Shown here: positions 29,466 through 37,656 of the stretch, one piece after another
Layout of the letters: every line of letters starts with the position of its first letter
How positions within the stretch are numbered: the stretch's first letter is position 1
DNA from: Hoeflea sp. IMCC20628
GTDB lineage: Bacteria; Pseudomonadota; Alphaproteobacteria; Rhizobiales; Rhizobiaceae
Direction: 5' to 3'
Assembly: GCF_001011155.1 (NCBI RefSeq)
Contig: NZ_CP011479.1
Coordinates: 204,501 to 268,500 of the forward strand
DNA: 64,000 nt
The notes under the pieces: generated by a model
The model's database searches: none
Told to the model about the DNA's origin: nothing
What the model saw: the letters and a program-made list of their open reading frames with translations, nothing else
Made by a program: the position numbers and the translations under genes

Positions 29466-30425
29466 TTACTGGTCCTTGTTGCGGCGGCCGAGGTGGCGCG
29501 ACACCGAGCGCACCTCGGGCAAAATACCCTGCGGCCGCCAGAGAAGAATGACGCACAGCATGACGCCAATGGCCACGATCTGCAGCGACGCGGCTCGGGC
29601 TTGCTGATCGGCGGGGAAGATTTCCGAAATCAGCGCGCCTGACAGGGCCCAGATCGCCCAGACCAGAACAGCACCGAGAATGGCGCCTCGATTGTTACCG
29701 GAGCCACCGACAATCAGCATGGCCCAGACCTGGAAGGTCATCATCGGAAGGTAATTTCCCGGGGCAATGAATCCGATGAAATGGGCTTGCACCGCACCGG
29801 CCAGCGCCATGATGGCGCCGCCAAGCGCAAAGGCCTGGATCCGCAACAGAACAGGGTTCTTGCCCAAGGCTTGCGCCGCAACTTCATCCTCGCGCACCGC
29901 CCGCAACGCTCTGCCCCAGGGGCTGCGCAGCAGATGTTCGAGCAACAGGTAGCATGCCAGTACGACGGCCGCGGTCAGCGCCAGATTGATGAAGTTGAAG
30001 GCGAAGGCCTGTCCCTGCAACTCAGCAAATGGGCGCGGAATAAACGCCATTCCGAAGGCGCCGCCGGTCAGGCTTTCAGCGTTCTGAAAGACCAGTTGCA
30101 GCGCCACGGCGATACCGAAGGTGGTGATTGCCAGGTAGTCGGATCGCATTCGAAGTGTCAGCAAGCCCACAGCCAGCGCAAGCAGCCCACCTGCTGCCAT
30201 CGCCGCCAGCCAGCCGACAAGGATCGGCAGGTCAAAGCCGCCGATGCGCTCGACTGCATCCGGCGTGGTCAGAGCCGCAGACACGTATGCGCCCAATCCG
30301 ACGAAGCCGGCAATGCCGACATTGAACAGGCCGGTTTGTCCCCATTGCACATTCAATCCCAGGCACATGATCGCATAGGTCAGTGCCACGGTGAGAAAGA
30401 ATGCGGTATAGGCGAGTATTTCCAT
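29466..30425 (-). CDS. LivM-like branched-chain-type ABC permease
   Basis: A 319-residue inner-membrane permease with about ten hydrophobic segments. GLNVQWGQTGLFNVGIAGFVGLGAY matches the conserved N-terminal block of LivM, and RALRAVREDEVAAQALGKN is the cytoplasmic loop that meets the ATPases. It starts directly after the LivH stop with no gap. Despite the family name, the substrate may not be an amino acid, given the reductase genes in the same cluster. Confidence 0.9.
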   Translation of the reverse strand: MEILAYTAFFLTVALTYAIMCLGLNVQWGQTGLFNVGIAGFVGLGAYVSAALTTPDAVERIGGFDLPILVGWLAAMAAGGLLALAVGLLTLRMRSDYLAITTFGIAVALQLVFQNAESLTGGAFGMAFIPRPFAELQGQAFAFNFINLALTAAVVLACYLLLEHLLRSPWGRALRAVREDEVAAQALGKNPVLLRIQAFALGGAIMALAGAVQAHFIGFIAPGNYLPMMTFQVWAMLIVGGSGNNRGAILGAVLVWAIWALSGALISEIFPADQQARAASLQIVAIGVMLCVILLWRPQGILPEVRSVSRHLGRRNKDQ

Positions 30426-31340
30426 TCAAGCCGCCTTTCGGCCGAAGAGGCCCTGCGGGCGCAGCATCAACACAAGTACAAGAATGACAAAGGAGATGGC
30501 GGCCCGCCATTCGGCGCCGACAATTTGCACCGCGAAAGCCTCGGTCAGTCCGATGATCAGGCCCCCCAGCATGGCGCCGGGAATGGAGCCGATGCCGCCG
30601 AGAATGGCTGCGGCGAACAGCGGCAGCAGCAAGTCAAATCCCATATAGGGCCGGATCTGCACCAAAAGTCCGGCCATCACGCCGGCAAGGCAGGCCATGC
30701 TGGCGCCGATGATCCAGGTGACACGCACCACCTTGTCGACATCAACCCCGAAGACACCGGCAAGGCTCGGGTTCTCCGACACGGCACGCATGGCCCGACC
30801 GATGGCTGAGCGGGTAACCAGCAAGTGCAAGACCAGCACCAGAACGCCGGTCAGCCCGATGACCAGAAGCTGGTCCGGCGTGGCGCGCATGCCCAGACCG
30901 AGTGGCTTGGCGATCTGCAATGCCTTGGTGAAATAGGCCGGCTTCGCCGTGAAAATGAATTCGAGCAGCGATCTGAGCGCCATGGACGCACCAAAGCTTG
31001 CCATGACGATGATGATGGCATCGGCACCACGGGCGCGCAAACGGCCAAACAGGATGCGATCTAGTCCGAGCGCCAGTGCCACGGTCAGCACGACGCCTCC
31101 AAGTACGGCCAGCGGCAAGCCCCAGCCAAAGCTGAAGGGATATAGCGGCGCGCCGAGACCGGCAGCCAATCCGCCCAATACACCGGCAACGGTGAGGGTG
31201 AGATAGGCACCCCAAGCAAGAAAGTCGCCATGGGTGAAATTGGCAAAGCGCAGGATGGAATAGGTCAATGTCAGGCCGATGGCGCCCAATCCAATGGTTG
31301 AGCCGGAAATCAGCCCGTCGATGATGGCTTGCGGGTTCAT
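30426..31340 (-). CDS. LivH-like branched-chain-type ABC permease
   Basis: A 304-residue inner-membrane permease. GLTLTYSILRFANFTHGDFLAWGAY is the LivH family block, and AMRAVSENPSLAGVFGVDVDKV is the ATPase-contact loop. It overlaps the upstream ATPase gene by four bases and abuts the next permease gene, so the two subunits should be made together. It forms the channel with the LivM-like protein. Confidence 0.9.
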   Translation of the reverse strand: MNPQAIIDGLISGSTIGLGAIGLTLTYSILRFANFTHGDFLAWGAYLTLTVAGVLGGLAAGLGAPLYPFSFGWGLPLAVLGGVVLTVALALGLDRILFGRLRARGADAIIIVMASFGASMALRSLLEFIFTAKPAYFTKALQIAKPLGLGMRATPDQLLVIGLTGVLVLVLHLLVTRSAIGRAMRAVSENPSLAGVFGVDVDKVVRVTWIIGASMACLAGVMAGLLVQIRPYMGFDLLLPLFAAAILGGIGSIPGAMLGGLIIGLTEAFAVQIVGAEWRAAISFVILVLVLMLRPQGLFGRKAA

Positions 31341-32068
31341 GCGCTCGCCTCCGCTGCGCGGTGGCCGAGAAACAATTCTCCGAGCAGGCTGCTGTCATGC
31401 AGCCCGGCTGTCGGTCCGTCATGCGCCAGTTGCCCGTCAACGAGCACGAGGGCGCGTGATGTCAGCGACAGTGCTGCGCGGACATTCTGCTCGACCAGAA
31501 CCAATGTCACGCCTGCCTCGGAAATGCGGCGCAAGGTGTCGAATACCTGTCCGACCAATTTGGGAGACAATCCGGCTGAAGGTTCATCCAGCATCAGAAC
31601 CTGTGGTTCAGTCAGCAGTGCACGCGCCGCCGCAAGCATCTGCCGCTGCCCGCCGGAAAGCGCACCGGCCAGTTCGCGCGGACGCTCGCCAAGGTCGGGG
31701 AACATGCCAAGCATCGCTTCGATCCTGCCGGCCCGATGCGGGCGGGGCAGCAATTGTGCCGCAATCTGCAGGTTTTCGAGGATGGTGAGGCTGGTGAAGA
31801 TGTTGTCGGTCTGTGGCACGAACCCCATGCCCTTGCGTACAAGGTCGTGAGAGGGCAGGCCGGTAACATCCAAATTGCCGAGCCGGACTTGTCCGCCGAA
31901 ACAGGCGACCTGACCGGCAATCGCCTTGATCATCGTCGATTTTCCGGCACCGTTGGGACCGAGAACGCACACCGCTTCGCCCCTGGGGACGGTAAAACTG
32001 ACGCCTTTGACAATGGGGAGGTCACGGTCATACCCGGCGCGCAGGTCTTGAACGGAAAGCGCAGTCAT
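31337..32068 (-). CDS. LivF-like ABC ATPase
   Basis: A 243-residue ATPase. Walker A is GPNGAGKS at 37-44, the signature LSGGQRQML, Walker B VLMLDEPSAGL. Its short length without a TOBE domain and the QNVRAALSLTSRALVLVDGQ ending are typical of LivF. It overlaps both neighbours by four bases (ATGA). It works as a pair with the LivG-like protein. Confidence 0.92.
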   Translation of the reverse strand: MTALSVQDLRAGYDRDLPIVKGVSFTVPRGEAVCVLGPNGAGKSTMIKAIAGQVACFGGQVRLGNLDVTGLPSHDLVRKGMGFVPQTDNIFTSLTILENLQIAAQLLPRPHRAGRIEAMLGMFPDLGERPRELAGALSGGQRQMLAAARALLTEPQVLMLDEPSAGLSPKLVGQVFDTLRRISEAGVTLVLVEQNVRAALSLTSRALVLVDGQLAHDGPTAGLHDSSLLGELFLGHRAAEASA

Positions 32069-32847
32069 GCCGGCATTCCTTCAAGATAGACATCGATCAC
32101 ATCGGCGCGTTTGGTAATTTCCGAGGGTGCGCCCTCAGCCAGTGCCTTGCCTGCCGCCATAACAATGACACGCGGACAGAGCCGGGCGATCATCTCCATA
32201 TTGTGCTCGATCAGCAGGACCGCGATGCCAAGTTTGTTGATGGCGATGATCCTGTCGATGATCAGATCGAGAAGCGCCGGATTGACCCCGGCGGCAGGCT
32301 CATCGAGCAGGATGACCCTTGGTTCGGCCATCAGCACACGGGCAAGTTCCAGCAGTTTCCGCTGTCCGCCGGAGAGCACGGCGGCCGTCTGATCTTCCAG
32401 GTGCGAGAGCGAAACAAAATCGAGAATGTCGCGGGCCCGCTTGGCATTTGCTCGCTCCTGGGCGGCGACAAGCCGCGGCGCCACCAGAGCAGAGAACAGG
32501 CTTTCGCCGCGCTGGTTTTGCGCTGCGGTCATGACGTTTTCCAGAACCGTCATACGCGGAAATGGTCTCGGAATCTGGAATGTGCGCCCCAGGCCAGCGT
32601 GGATGCGGGTTTCCGCACGGGCGTGGGTCAGATCCTTGCCATCAAGATGAATGCTGCCGGAGTCAATCGGGAGCGCGCCTGCCAGCAGATTGAAAAGCGT
32701 CGATTTCCCCGCGCCGTTTGGTCCGATGATTCCCAGGATTTCAGTGCCGGAAAGGGCAAGTGAGATGTTGTTGACCACACAGAATCCACCAAAGGATTTG
32801 GTGATGCCATGCGCTTCGAGAATGGAGGTCTGACTGGTTCCGGACAT
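32065..32847 (-). CDS. LivG-like ABC ATPase
   Basis: A 260-residue ATPase, first gene of the leftward Liv operon. Walker A is GPNGAGKST at 42-50, the GLGRTFQIPRPF block is diagnostic of LivG, the signature is LSGGQRKLLELARVL and Walker B VILLDEPAAGVNP. The C-terminus VIDVYLEGMPA is also LivG-like. A 12-bp palindrome lies 13 bp before its start, well placed for repression by the divergent GntR regulator. Confidence 0.93.
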   Translation of the reverse strand: MSGTSQTSILEAHGITKSFGGFCVVNNISLALSGTEILGIIGPNGAGKSTLFNLLAGALPIDSGSIHLDGKDLTHARAETRIHAGLGRTFQIPRPFPRMTVLENVMTAAQNQRGESLFSALVAPRLVAAQERANAKRARDILDFVSLSHLEDQTAAVLSGGQRKLLELARVLMAEPRVILLDEPAAGVNPALLDLIIDRIIAINKLGIAVLLIEHNMEMIARLCPRVIVMAAGKALAEGAPSEITKRADVIDVYLEGMPA

Positions 32848-32859
32848 TCACTCAACCAA

Positions 32860-32871
32860 AGTTGATCAACT
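32860..32871. promoter_or_regulatory. Candidate GntR operator, perfect 12-bp palindrome
   Basis: AGTTGATCAACT lies between the divergent Liv operon (start 32847) and the GntR gene (start 32945). FadR-subfamily regulators often bind short palindromes with a central TGATCA- or GTnAC-like core. Position and symmetry support an operator; the protein-DNA pairing is inferred. Confidence 0.5.
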
Positions 32872-32944
32872 ATCATTTATCATTTACAGGATCATGTTTG
32901 ATGCCTAAAGTAAAGCTCGAAACCGGGGAGCAGGCGTTGGCAGA

Positions 32945-33670
32945 ATGAACATCCAAACCACCACCAAGCTTGATGGGCCAGGGCTCGATCGGTTGTCGCC
33001 AGTCGGCCGGGAAACCGTGCAGGACCGGATTTACCGACAGCTTCGTGTTGCGTTGATTCAAGGCCGCTTTGACGCTGGCGAGATTTTTCTGGTCGGTGAT
33101 GTAGCGCAACGGATGTCAGTCAGTTCGATGCCGGTGCGCGAAGCTCTGGCCCGGTTGGTGTCGGAGCGCGCGCTTGAAGCGACACCGAACCGGCGGGTGC
33201 GGGTGCCGCTGCTGACGCTTGAGCGCGCCCGCGATATTGCCCAGGCACGCGCGCTGATCGAAGGCGAATTGGCCGCGCGTGCGATCGACAACCTTTCGCG
33301 TGCCGATATTGCCCGACTGGAATCACTGACACAGGACTACGAGGGGACCCGGGAAGCGGAGGATGTCACCACGCTCAACCATGCCTTCCATTTCCAGCTC
33401 TATGAGGCCGCCGGTTCGTCGGTGTTCATGCCGATAGTCGAAAGCCTCTGGATGCAGGCCGGACCCTATGTTCGTGCCGCCGCGAAACTGCACAGCCCAC
33501 TCACCGACACGGCGGCAACGCTGCACCATCGCGGTATTCTCGCGGCGATCGAAGCGGGCGACAAAACACGGATTTCGAGTGAGCTGACGGCTGATATCAG
33601 TCAAGTCTTTGCCATTCTTGAAAGAGCTGATCCTGCCTTCTGGGACACGCAAAGCGGAGGTGGGTCATGA
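32945..33670 (+). CDS. GntR-family regulator with FCD domain
   Basis: A 241-residue repressor-type protein. The N-terminal winged helix-turn-helix (about residues 23-90) includes LVGDVAQRMSVSSMPVREAL; the C-terminal all-helical FCD effector domain includes NHAFHFQLYEAAG and LHHRGILAAI, whose histidines commonly bind a metal that helps hold a carboxylate ligand. It is divergent from the Liv operon and its stop overlaps the next gene by four bases, so it heads a rightward operon of catabolic genes. It likely responds to the importer's substrate or a product. Confidence 0.9.
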   Translation: MNIQTTTKLDGPGLDRLSPVGRETVQDRIYRQLRVALIQGRFDAGEIFLVGDVAQRMSVSSMPVREALARLVSERALEATPNRRVRVPLLTLERARDIAQARALIEGELAARAIDNLSRADIARLESLTQDYEGTREAEDVTTLNHAFHFQLYEAAGSSVFMPIVESLWMQAGPYVRAAAKLHSPLTDTAATLHHRGILAAIEAGDKTRISSELTADISQVFAILERADPAFWDTQSGGGS

Positions 33671-34023
33671 GCGGAAATGAAGGGTTCGAGTTGTGGGACC
33701 TGAGGGTCGAGGTGATTGCACCGGAAGGGGCCAAGATCTGGTGCGGTGCGAATGTCGGCGACTATTTCGAACTGCGCGGTGAAATGCTCTATTTGCCGCC
33801 GGGGCAGGGCATTTCAATCTATTCGCTGGCCTCGGTACTGCCCTTGCTGGCGGCAAAGCAGCGGCAGACGGACCCGAATGACTGGATGTCCACCGATGCG
33901 GAAATTGCCTGTCCTGATCCGCACTGTCCTTCACGCTTGAAGATCACCCGCACCAATTTGCGGCGCTTCAATCATTCGCAGACCACTGCCGTTCCTCTGG
34001 GAGATAACAATGCAGATGTTTGA
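33667..34023 (+). CDS. TIGR04076-like small protein
   Basis: A 118-residue cytoplasmic protein. Its pattern (VIAPEGAKIWCGANVGDYFEL, then a PPGQGISIYSLASVLPLL segment, then CPDPHC and KITRTNL) resembles the TIGR04076 family, whose function is not established. Cys26 and the CPDPHC pair could bind a metal. It overlaps the regulator gene by four bases and the next reductase gene by 14, so it belongs to the operon. Family call is from memory of the motif layout. Confidence 0.65.
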   Translation: MSGNEGFELWDLRVEVIAPEGAKIWCGANVGDYFELRGEMLYLPPGQGISIYSLASVLPLLAAKQRQTDPNDWMSTDAEIACPDPHCPSRLKITRTNLRRFNHSQTTAVPLGDNNADV

Positions 34024-35059
34024 TCTGGCGCCCGAACACCGGATATCCCGTGTCATCAAGGGCGGCTGGCAGTTGGCCGGCGGGCATGGCGAGATTGATC
34101 GGCAATCGGTGATCGAGGACATGGTCGCCTTTGCCGATGCCGGCATTACCACATTTGACTGTGCTGATATTTACACCGGCGTCGAAGCCCTGATCGGCCT
34201 CTTTCGGGCAGAATACCTGAAGCTTCGCGGAGCCGAAGCCCTGAGCCGGATCAAGGTTCATACGAAATTCGTTCCCGATCTTGGCAAGCTGGCAAGCATC
34301 AGCAAGGCCGATGTGGCGGAGGGTATCGAGACCTCGCTCACGCGGCTTGGCATGGAGCAGCTCAATCTGGTCCAGTTTCACTGGTGGGACTATGAAATCG
34401 ACCGGCAGGTCGAGGTGGCAAGCTGGCTGGCGGACCTGCGCCGCGAAGGCAAGATTGCAAACATCGGCGGCACCAATTTCGACACTGAGCAAATGTTGCG
34501 GATCGTCGATGCCGGAGTGCCACTGGTATCGATGCAGGTTCAGTATTCGCTTATCGATGACCGGCCGTCGCGCACCATGGTGAAGGCGGCCAAGGCGCAT
34601 GGCATCAACCTGCTGTGTTATGGATCTGTCGGAGGCGGGCTGTTTTCGGAACGCTCGCTCGGCGCTCCTGAGCTGCAGGCCCCGTTCGAAAATCGATCAT
34701 TGAACAAGTACAAGCTGATCGTAGATGAGTTCGGTGGCTGGGCGCTTTTTCAGGAACTGCTTGAGGCTCTTGCGACAATTGCCGCTCGCCATGGCAGTGA
34801 TATCGCGTCGATTGCCAGCCGGGCGGTTCTCGAACGTCCGGGCGTGGCGGCGGTGATCGTCGGTGCCCGCAATCGCAATCACCTCGCGCGCAATCTGGCC
34901 ATTCCCGGGATCGAACTCAGCCAGCAGGATTTTGCCGAAATCAATGCCGTGCTGGCGCGTGCCAGTCCAGTGCCTGGCGATGTCTACACGCTGGAACGGG
35001 ACCGGAGCGGCAGGCATGGCTCGGTTATGAAATACAACCTCAACAAAGAGGGGCATTGA
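34010..35059 (+). CDS. Aldo/keto reductase, paralogue of the fused enzyme
   Basis: A 349-residue aldo/keto reductase with tetrad Asp50, Tyr55 (FDCADIYTG), Lys86 (HTKFVPD) and His124 (VQFHWW). The FHWW block, the SLIDDRPSR segment and the AVIVGARNRNHLARNL end match the reductase half of the fused enzyme at 27986-29461, so the pair arose by duplication. It has no RidA-like tail. Both lie beside the same importer, which suggests two successive reductions or oxidations in one pathway. Substrate unknown; aldose or lactone-forming dehydrogenase activity is one possibility. Confidence 0.88.
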   Translation: MQMFDLAPEHRISRVIKGGWQLAGGHGEIDRQSVIEDMVAFADAGITTFDCADIYTGVEALIGLFRAEYLKLRGAEALSRIKVHTKFVPDLGKLASISKADVAEGIETSLTRLGMEQLNLVQFHWWDYEIDRQVEVASWLADLRREGKIANIGGTNFDTEQMLRIVDAGVPLVSMQVQYSLIDDRPSRTMVKAAKAHGINLLCYGSVGGGLFSERSLGAPELQAPFENRSLNKYKLIVDEFGGWALFQELLEALATIAARHGSDIASIASRAVLERPGVAAVIVGARNRNHLARNLAIPGIELSQQDFAEINAVLARASPVPGDVYTLERDRSGRHGSVMKYNLNKEGH

Positions 35060-35063
35060 GCCG

Positions 35064-35468
35064 ATGGATCTGATCGAACGCGCCCAGGCTGAAGTCATCA
35101 ACCGACACGATTTCTTTGTGGAATGGTTCACCGGACGCGCCGGGGAAAAAGACATGGAGGTTTCGGCCCGCGCCTTTGCACCCGACATGCTGATGATCGA
35201 GCCGGATGGCAAGATGATCCGTGCTGGCGAGATCGTCGGAATGATCACTGCGGCGCGCGGCAAACGCCCGGCGGATTTTGAAATCAGAGTGGAATTGGTC
35301 GCGGCGCGTCAGATCGGTAACGATATCGCGCTTGTGACCTACGACGAACATCAGGTGATTGATGGCCAGAAAACCGCCCGTCGCTCATCTGCTGTGTTCA
35401 GTGCTGACCCGGAAGCACCTGAGGGGGTGGTCTGGCGGCAGCTTCAGGAGACCTGGATTACCACATAA
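35064..35468 (+). CDS. NTF2-like/DUF4440-like small protein
   Basis: A 134-residue protein with the alpha-helix then curved sheet pattern of the NTF2/SnoaL fold: a long N-terminal helix, RAFAPDMLMIEPDGKMIRAGEIVGMI, and an end reading WRQLQETWITT, as in DUF4440 proteins. Such proteins can be isomerases, hydratases or ligand carriers. It starts five bases after the reductase stop and precedes the binding-protein gene by about 40 bp. Catalytic residues cannot be named with confidence. Confidence 0.65.
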   Translation: MDLIERAQAEVINRHDFFVEWFTGRAGEKDMEVSARAFAPDMLMIEPDGKMIRAGEIVGMITAARGKRPADFEIRVELVAARQIGNDIALVTYDEHQVIDGQKTARRSSAVFSADPEAPEGVVWRQLQETWITT

Positions 35469-35508
35469 CAAAGCGGGCGAGTGAGGCCCAATAACAAGGA
35501 GAACGACA

Positions 35509-36765
35509 ATGAACATGATCAAGAAATCGGGCCTTGCAATGGCCATGCTTTGCGCGTCGGCGTTGAGCTCCCAGGCTTGCGACGTTACCATCGGCATGGT
35601 GATGGAACTGACCGGTCCGGCGGGAGCCTACGGCCAGGCCGGAGCGAAATCTGTCGAAATGGCTTTTCGCGACATCAATGAAGCAGGCGGCGTTCTTGGC
35701 TGCGATCTGGTAACAGACACCCGTGACAGTCAGAGCCAGGGCAATGTCGCTGTCGATCAAGCGACGCAGCTGGTCAACATCAAGCAGGTGCCAGTGGTAA
35801 TTGGCGGCATCATCTCCTCGGTGTCGATTCCGATCCTGACCTCGGTCACTGCCGCAGCCGGCGTGGTGCAGGTTTCGCCCGCGTCCTCCAGCCCGACGCT
35901 GACGCAGCTCAGCCGTGACGGCAAGACCGGCGGCTATTTCTTCCGCACGATCACCTCGGATGCCCTGCAGGGCATTGCGGCGGCGAAATATGCCATCGAT
36001 TCAGGGCTGACCAAGCTCGCCATCATTCATGTGAACAATGATTTCGGCCTCAATCTGATGCGCGAATTCACTGCGTCCTACGAAGCTTTGGGTGGCGAAA
36101 TCACTTCAGCTACGCCCTACAATGAGAACCAGCCCAATTACAGCGCTGAAGTGACCGCAGCCATGGAAGGCGGACCGGAAGCACTTTATCTGGTCAGCTA
36201 CCCTGTCGACGGCGCCACCGTGGCGCGGGCCTGGATCAGCCAGGGTGGACCGCAGAAGTTTCTGCTCAATGACGGCATGAACTCCACCGACTTCATTGAA
36301 GCTGTCGGTGCGGATTATCTCGAGGGTGCCTATGGCACATCATCGGGTACCACCGAGACGGACTCGACCAAGTATTTCTATGCCAATTACGAAGCCTTTT
36401 CCGGCGGCATCGCGCCTTCGGCGCCTGCTGCTGACCGGTCCTATGATGCGGGTGCAATTGTCGGGCTGGCTGTAGCCAAGGCTGGCAAGGCTGAAGCGGA
36501 TGCCATCCGTGACGCCATCCGCTCGGTGGTCGATCCTGAAGGTGAGGTGATTTATGCCGGACCGGAAGAATTCAAGAAGGCGCTGGCCCTTATCGCTGAA
36601 GGCAAGCCGATCAATTATCAAGGCGTGATCGGCAATGTATCGTTTGACAAGTATGGCGACATTTCCGGCCCGTTCCGTCTGTGGCAGATCAAGGCCGGCG
36701 AGGTCGTCACCAACGGCCAGATGACCGCCGCAGACGTGGCCGATGTCAAGGCTTCGATGAAATAG
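35509..36765 (+). CDS. LivJ-like periplasmic binding protein
   Basis: A 418-residue exported solute-binding protein of the branched-chain amino acid type. The signal peptide ends near SSQA before CDVTIGMVMELTGPAGAYGQ, the family opening. SPASSSPTLTQL is the ligand-carboxylate loop. It carries a cysteine straight after the cleavage region, but the context SSQAC is not a clear lipobox. It serves the LivGFHM-like proteins encoded on the opposite strand, completing the importer. A strong terminator follows. Confidence 0.9.
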   Translation: MNMIKKSGLAMAMLCASALSSQACDVTIGMVMELTGPAGAYGQAGAKSVEMAFRDINEAGGVLGCDLVTDTRDSQSQGNVAVDQATQLVNIKQVPVVIGGIISSVSIPILTSVTAAAGVVQVSPASSSPTLTQLSRDGKTGGYFFRTITSDALQGIAAAKYAIDSGLTKLAIIHVNNDFGLNLMREFTASYEALGGEITSATPYNENQPNYSAEVTAAMEGGPEALYLVSYPVDGATVARAWISQGGPQKFLLNDGMNSTDFIEAVGADYLEGAYGTSSGTTETDSTKYFYANYEAFSGGIAPSAPAADRSYDAGAIVGLAVAKAGKAEADAIRDAIRSVVDPEGEVIYAGPEEFKKALALIAEGKPINYQGVIGNVSFDKYGDISGPFRLWQIKAGEVVTNGQMTAADVADVKASMK

Positions 36766-36800
36766 GGCTTTGCAGTCAAACCAGGTTTGACCTACCAAAA

Positions 36801-36827
36801 AAAGGGGCGCAATCAATGCGCCCCTTT
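36801..36827. terminator. Bidirectional intrinsic terminator
   Basis: AAAGGGGCGCA at 36801-36811 pairs with TGCGCCCCTTT at 36817-36827 around a five-base loop. An A-run before and T-run after allow termination for both the binding-protein gene and the convergent membrane-protein gene. Confidence 0.9.
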
Positions 36828-36850
36828 CGTGTTTGCTCAGTTGGACTCAC

Positions 36851-37465
36851 TCACTTGCGTCTGAGGAAGCCTGGGGTCAGCAGATGAACATCTGTCGATT
36901 CATCGCGATGGCTGCCGCCGAGGCTGGCAAACCACCAGGCTGCGCCGGCGCCGAGAGCTGCTGCTGCTCCGGACGAAAAGCCGTACACGACACTGATGGT
37001 CCTGGTGTACTCAACAACGTTTTCGGGAATGTCCGAAACGGTGTTTGTTTCCAAGCCGAGGCTGGACAGGGCCGCAGCGACGGCCGCGAAAGCCGCAACA
37101 GCCATGGTCGACACAGCCCATACGGAGAGGCCGTGGACACCGTCACGAAATTCGACTTCGGTCTTGGCGGCATCGTTCCAGCGGCTGCGCATGCGACCGG
37201 CGATGTAGCCACCGCCGGCCGAGCTTGCCAGGGCAGTCACGAACAGCCAGAGGCTGGCAACAACAACCTGCCAGGACGGGTCACCATTGGCGAGCATCGG
37301 CTCGCCCAGCGCCAGACCGGCAGAGCCACCAAATTGTCCCAAGACGATGGTTGTGGCGATGGCGACGACGCCACCACCCCAAACGGCACCCCATTCAAGA
37401 TAGGATTGGCCGTTGGGCAAATTTTCCGAATAAATCGGTGCAGTTTTGACTGCGGTCGGTTCCAT
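36851..37465 (-). CDS. Membrane protein of unknown function
   Basis: A 204-residue protein with about four membrane segments: WGAVWGGGVVAIATTIVLGQF near residue 25, WQVVVASLWLFVTALASSAGGGYIAG, VWAVSTMAVAAFAAVAAAL and VYGFSSGAAAALGAGAAWWFA. The GYIAGRMR loop and the glycine-rich helices recall rhizobial proteins often labelled PhnA-like, a name with no functional meaning here. A 24-residue hydrophobic peptide gene ends four bases before its start, so they form a small operon. Function unknown. Confidence 0.75.
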   Translation of the reverse strand: MEPTAVKTAPIYSENLPNGQSYLEWGAVWGGGVVAIATTIVLGQFGGSAGLALGEPMLANGDPSWQVVVASLWLFVTALASSAGGGYIAGRMRSRWNDAAKTEVEFRDGVHGLSVWAVSTMAVAAFAAVAAALSSLGLETNTVSDIPENVVEYTRTISVVYGFSSGAAAALGAGAAWWFASLGGSHRDESTDVHLLTPGFLRRK

Positions 37466-37469
37466 GACC

Positions 37470-37544
37470 TTAACGCAGGCCGAGAAGCGAAAGGATGAAC
37501 ATGACTACGACCACGAGGCCGACGAGATAAATAATTCCATGCAT
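37470..37544 (-). CDS. 24-residue membrane peptide
   Basis: A very small gene: ATG 37544, 24 codons, TAA. The product starts MHGIIYLVGL, continues VVVVMFILSLLGLR, and is one hydrophobic helix with a terminal Arg. A strong AAAGGAGA box lies seven bases before the ATG, which is better than for most genes here. It precedes the 204-residue membrane protein by four bases. Similar tiny peptides occur in rhizobia (from memory), with no known role. Confidence 0.75.
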   Translation of the reverse strand: MHGIIYLVGLVVVVMFILSLLGLR

Positions 37545-37656
37545 TGGAAATCTCCTTTTATACAACAGGCCAGCACCACGCCTCGGCCCCACTGAGCCTT
37601 CAACGTCGCTTGTTGAATTAAGTTCCAAATGTGACTTGCAGATTGCAGCAGGCGTC

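Noticed and set aside
36801-36827. GC-rich hairpin as a possible REP element
   Set aside because: It has flanking A and T runs and lies between convergent genes, which is fully explained as a bidirectional terminator; no second copy with the same arms was seen.
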